This document shows, piece by piece, positions 62,370-64,000 of a DNA stretch of 64,000 nucleotides; positions within the stretch are counted from its first letter, which is position 1; each line of letters starts with the position of its first letter. The stretch spans positions 186,001 through 250,000 of the forward strand of contig NZ_OESZ01000023.1 of the NCBI RefSeq assembly GCF_900239345.1, written 5' to 3'. A program made the position numbers and the translations under genes. The stretch comes from Tenacibaculum dicentrarchi. Its GTDB lineage: Bacteria > Bacteroidota > Bacteroidia > Flavobacteriales > Flavobacteriaceae. Below the pieces are notes generated by a model, which saw nothing but the letters and a program-made list of their open reading frames with translations, was not told the DNA's origin and did no database searches.

Positions 62370-64000
62370 ATGCAATTATCAGAACAAGAAGTTGTACGTA
62401 GAGAAAAATTAGGGAAATTACGTGAATTAGGTATCAACCCATATCCTGCTGATTTATTTCCTTTAGATTCAAGTTCTAAAGAAATAAAAGAAAACTTTGC
62501 GGAAGATAAACAAGTAGTTATTGCTGGTCGTTTAATGGCTATCAATATACAAGGAAAAGCTTCTTTTGCTCAATTACAAGATAGTGAAGGTAGAATTCAA
62601 CTTTATTTTAATAGAGATGAAATTTGTACTGGAGAAGATAAAACTTTATATAATGATGTTTTTAAAAAATTATTAGATTTAGGTGATTTTATAGGTATTG
62701 AAGGTGAGTTGTTTACCACAAAAGTTGGTGAAAAAACAGTAAAAGTAAAATCTTTTAAATTATTAAGTAAAGCCTTAAAACCTTTACCAATGCCTAAAGT
62801 AAAAGATGGTGTTACTTACGATGCTTTTACCGATCCTGAGATGCGTTACCGTCAGCGTTATGCTGATTTAGTAGTAAATCCACATGTAAAAGAAGTTTTT
62901 GTAAAACGTACAAAGTTATTTACTGCAATGCGTAACTTCTTTAACGATTCTGGTTATTTTGAAGTTGAAACTCCAATTTTACAACCTATTGCTGGTGGTG
63001 CTTCTGCAAGACCTTTTATGACACATCACAACGCTTTAGATGTCCCTTTATATATGCGTATTGCTAACGAATTATACTTAAAACGTTTAATTGTTGGTGG
63101 TTTTGATGGTGTTTATGAGTTTTCTAAAAACTTCAGAAATGAAGGAATGGACAGAACGCATAATCCTGAATTTACAGCTATGGAAATTTATGTAGCTTAC
63201 AAAGACTACAACTGGATGATGGACTTTACCGAGAAATTATTAGAACACTGTGCGATTGCGGTAAACGGAACGAGTGAAGCAACTTTTGGAGAACATAAGA
63301 TTGATTTTAAAGCTCCATACGCAAGAGTTACCATGGCTGATTCTATCAAACATTTTACAAGTTTTGATATCAATGGAAAATCAGAAGCTGAACTTTTTGA
63401 GGCTGCCAAAGGAATGGGTATCGAAGTTGATGAAACCATGGGGAAAGGAAAATTAATTGATGAAATGTTTGGTGAAAAATGTGAAGGAAACTACATTCAG
63501 CCTACTTTTATTACTGATTATCCGAAGGAAATGTCGCCTTTATGTAAAGAACACAGAGATAACCCTGAACTTACAGAGCGTTTTGAATTAATGGTTTGTG
63601 GTAAGGAAATTGCCAATGCTTATTCAGAATTAAACGACCCAATCGACCAACGTGAGCGTTTTGAAGCGCAATTAAAGTTAGCCGAACGTGGCGATGATGA
63701 AGCTTCTGAATTTATCGATAATGACTTTTTACGTGCTTTAGAATACGGAATGCCTCCTACTTCTGGTTTAGGAATCGGAATGGACAGGTTAATTATGTAT
63801 TTAACGAACAATGCGTCTATTCAAGAAGTGTTATTTTTCCCTCAAATGAGACCTGAGAAAAAAGTACCTTCTGTTGAATTAAGCGAAGATGAAAAAGCGG
63901 TTTTAGCAATTATTGAAAAATCTGGAAAAATAGATTTGAATAATTTAAAGACACAATCTTGTTTATCTAACAAAAAATGGGATAAAACAATTAAAGGTTT
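62370..64000 (+). CDS. lysS: lysine-tRNA ligase, class II (3' end outside window)
   Basis: LysS charges tRNA-Lys. The visible 543 residues begin [20 protein letters not shown]. The OB-fold anticodon domain has [20 protein letters not shown], and the catalytic core has [58 protein letters not shown] and [14 protein letters not shown]. After the usual end near residue 490 it continues with a Bacteroidota-type C-terminal extension ([20 protein letters not shown]). The gene is cut by the right edge. Confidence 0.95.
   Translation, partial: MQLSEQEVVRREKLGKLRELGINPYPADLFPLDSSSKEIKENFAEDKQVVIAGRLMAINIQGKASFAQLQDSEGRIQLYFNRDEICTGEDKTLYNDVFKKLLDLGDFIGIEGELFTTKVGEKTVKVKSFKLLSKALKPLPMPKVKDGVTYDAFTDPEMRYRQRYADLVVNPHVKEVFVKRTKLFTAMRNFFNDSGYFEVETPILQPIAGGASARPFMTHHNALDVPLYMRIANELYLKRLIVGGFDGVYEFSKNFRNEGMDRTHNPEFTAMEIYVAYKDYNWMMDFTEKLLEHCAIAVNGTSEATFGEHKIDFKAPYARVTMADSIKHFTSFDINGKSEAELFEAAKGMGIEVDETMGKGKLIDEMFGEKCEGNYIQPTFITDYPKEMSPLCKEHRDNPELTERFELMVCGKEIANAYSELNDPIDQRERFEAQLKLAERGDDEASEFIDNDFLRALEYGMPPTSGLGIGMDRLIMYLTNNASIQEVLFFPQMRPEKKVPSVELSEDEKAVLAIIEKSGKIDLNNLKTQSCLSNKKWDKTIKG

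Overview
This window is an AT-rich, gene-dense stretch of a Flavobacteriia (Bacteroidota) chromosome. Several things place it there. Promoters carry the Bacteroidota -7 box TAnnTTTG, usually about 20 bases after a TTG. Shine-Dalgarno sites are weak. SecD and SecF are fused, hypoxanthine phosphoribosyltransferase is fused to adenylate kinase, a SAM-II-type riboswitch precedes metK, and the gene content (DUF423, DUF2797, bacterial GH3, BlaI/M56) fits a marine member of the Flavobacteriaceae. I cannot fix the genus from sequence alone.

Layout. 1-12.6 kb is mostly minus strand: mazG-like/small membrane protein/aroA/queA, an MFS exporter, then ruvC/KAP NTPase/hemW/cyclase, adenine deaminase, PEP carboxykinase and DUF423. 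12.7-23.3 kb holds a saccharopine dehydrogenase-like gene, a WG-repeat protein, a cobalamin-type radical SAM protein, a secreted C10 cysteine protease with a partner lipoprotein, a decayed REP-associated (Y1) transposase, and cytochrome bd oxidase (cydAB) plus an alpha/beta hydrolase. 23.3-35.8 kb holds tRNA-modification genes, ilvE, a redoxin, peptidases, tag, sppA, metK and trxA. 36-40 kb holds a DUF58 protein, three identical tRNA-Asp genes, and a tandemly duplicated three-gene cassette of roadblock/LC7-like small proteins. 40.4-51.6 kb is core translation and export: thrS-infC-rpmI-rplT, fhs, secDF, hpt-adk, obgE. 52-64 kb holds surE/membrane protein/lpxB/NlpC, a tail-specific protease, DUF2797, GH3, a BlaI/M56 regulatory pair and the start of lysS.

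Two families of non-coding repeats are scattered in intergenic DNA. R1 has five copies of about 80-90 bp with a central hairpin whose two arms change together from copy to copy. R2 has six copies, complete or partial. It is MITE-like, with ends resembling AACCTGTTT/AAACAGGTT and two internal inverted repeats, and it supplies the stop-codon region of at least one gene.

The most novel-looking item is the duplicated cassette at 37.36-39.56 kb. Each copy has its own conserved promoter-leader and encodes two different roadblock-like proteins and a short third protein whose start overlaps the second gene. No GTPase is encoded beside them. Other points of note are two genes without a usual start codon (infC, and the mnmD-like gene at 24.2-24.9 kb), a perfect 34-bp palindrome at the blaI promoter, and a KAP NTPase lodged between ruvC and hemW.
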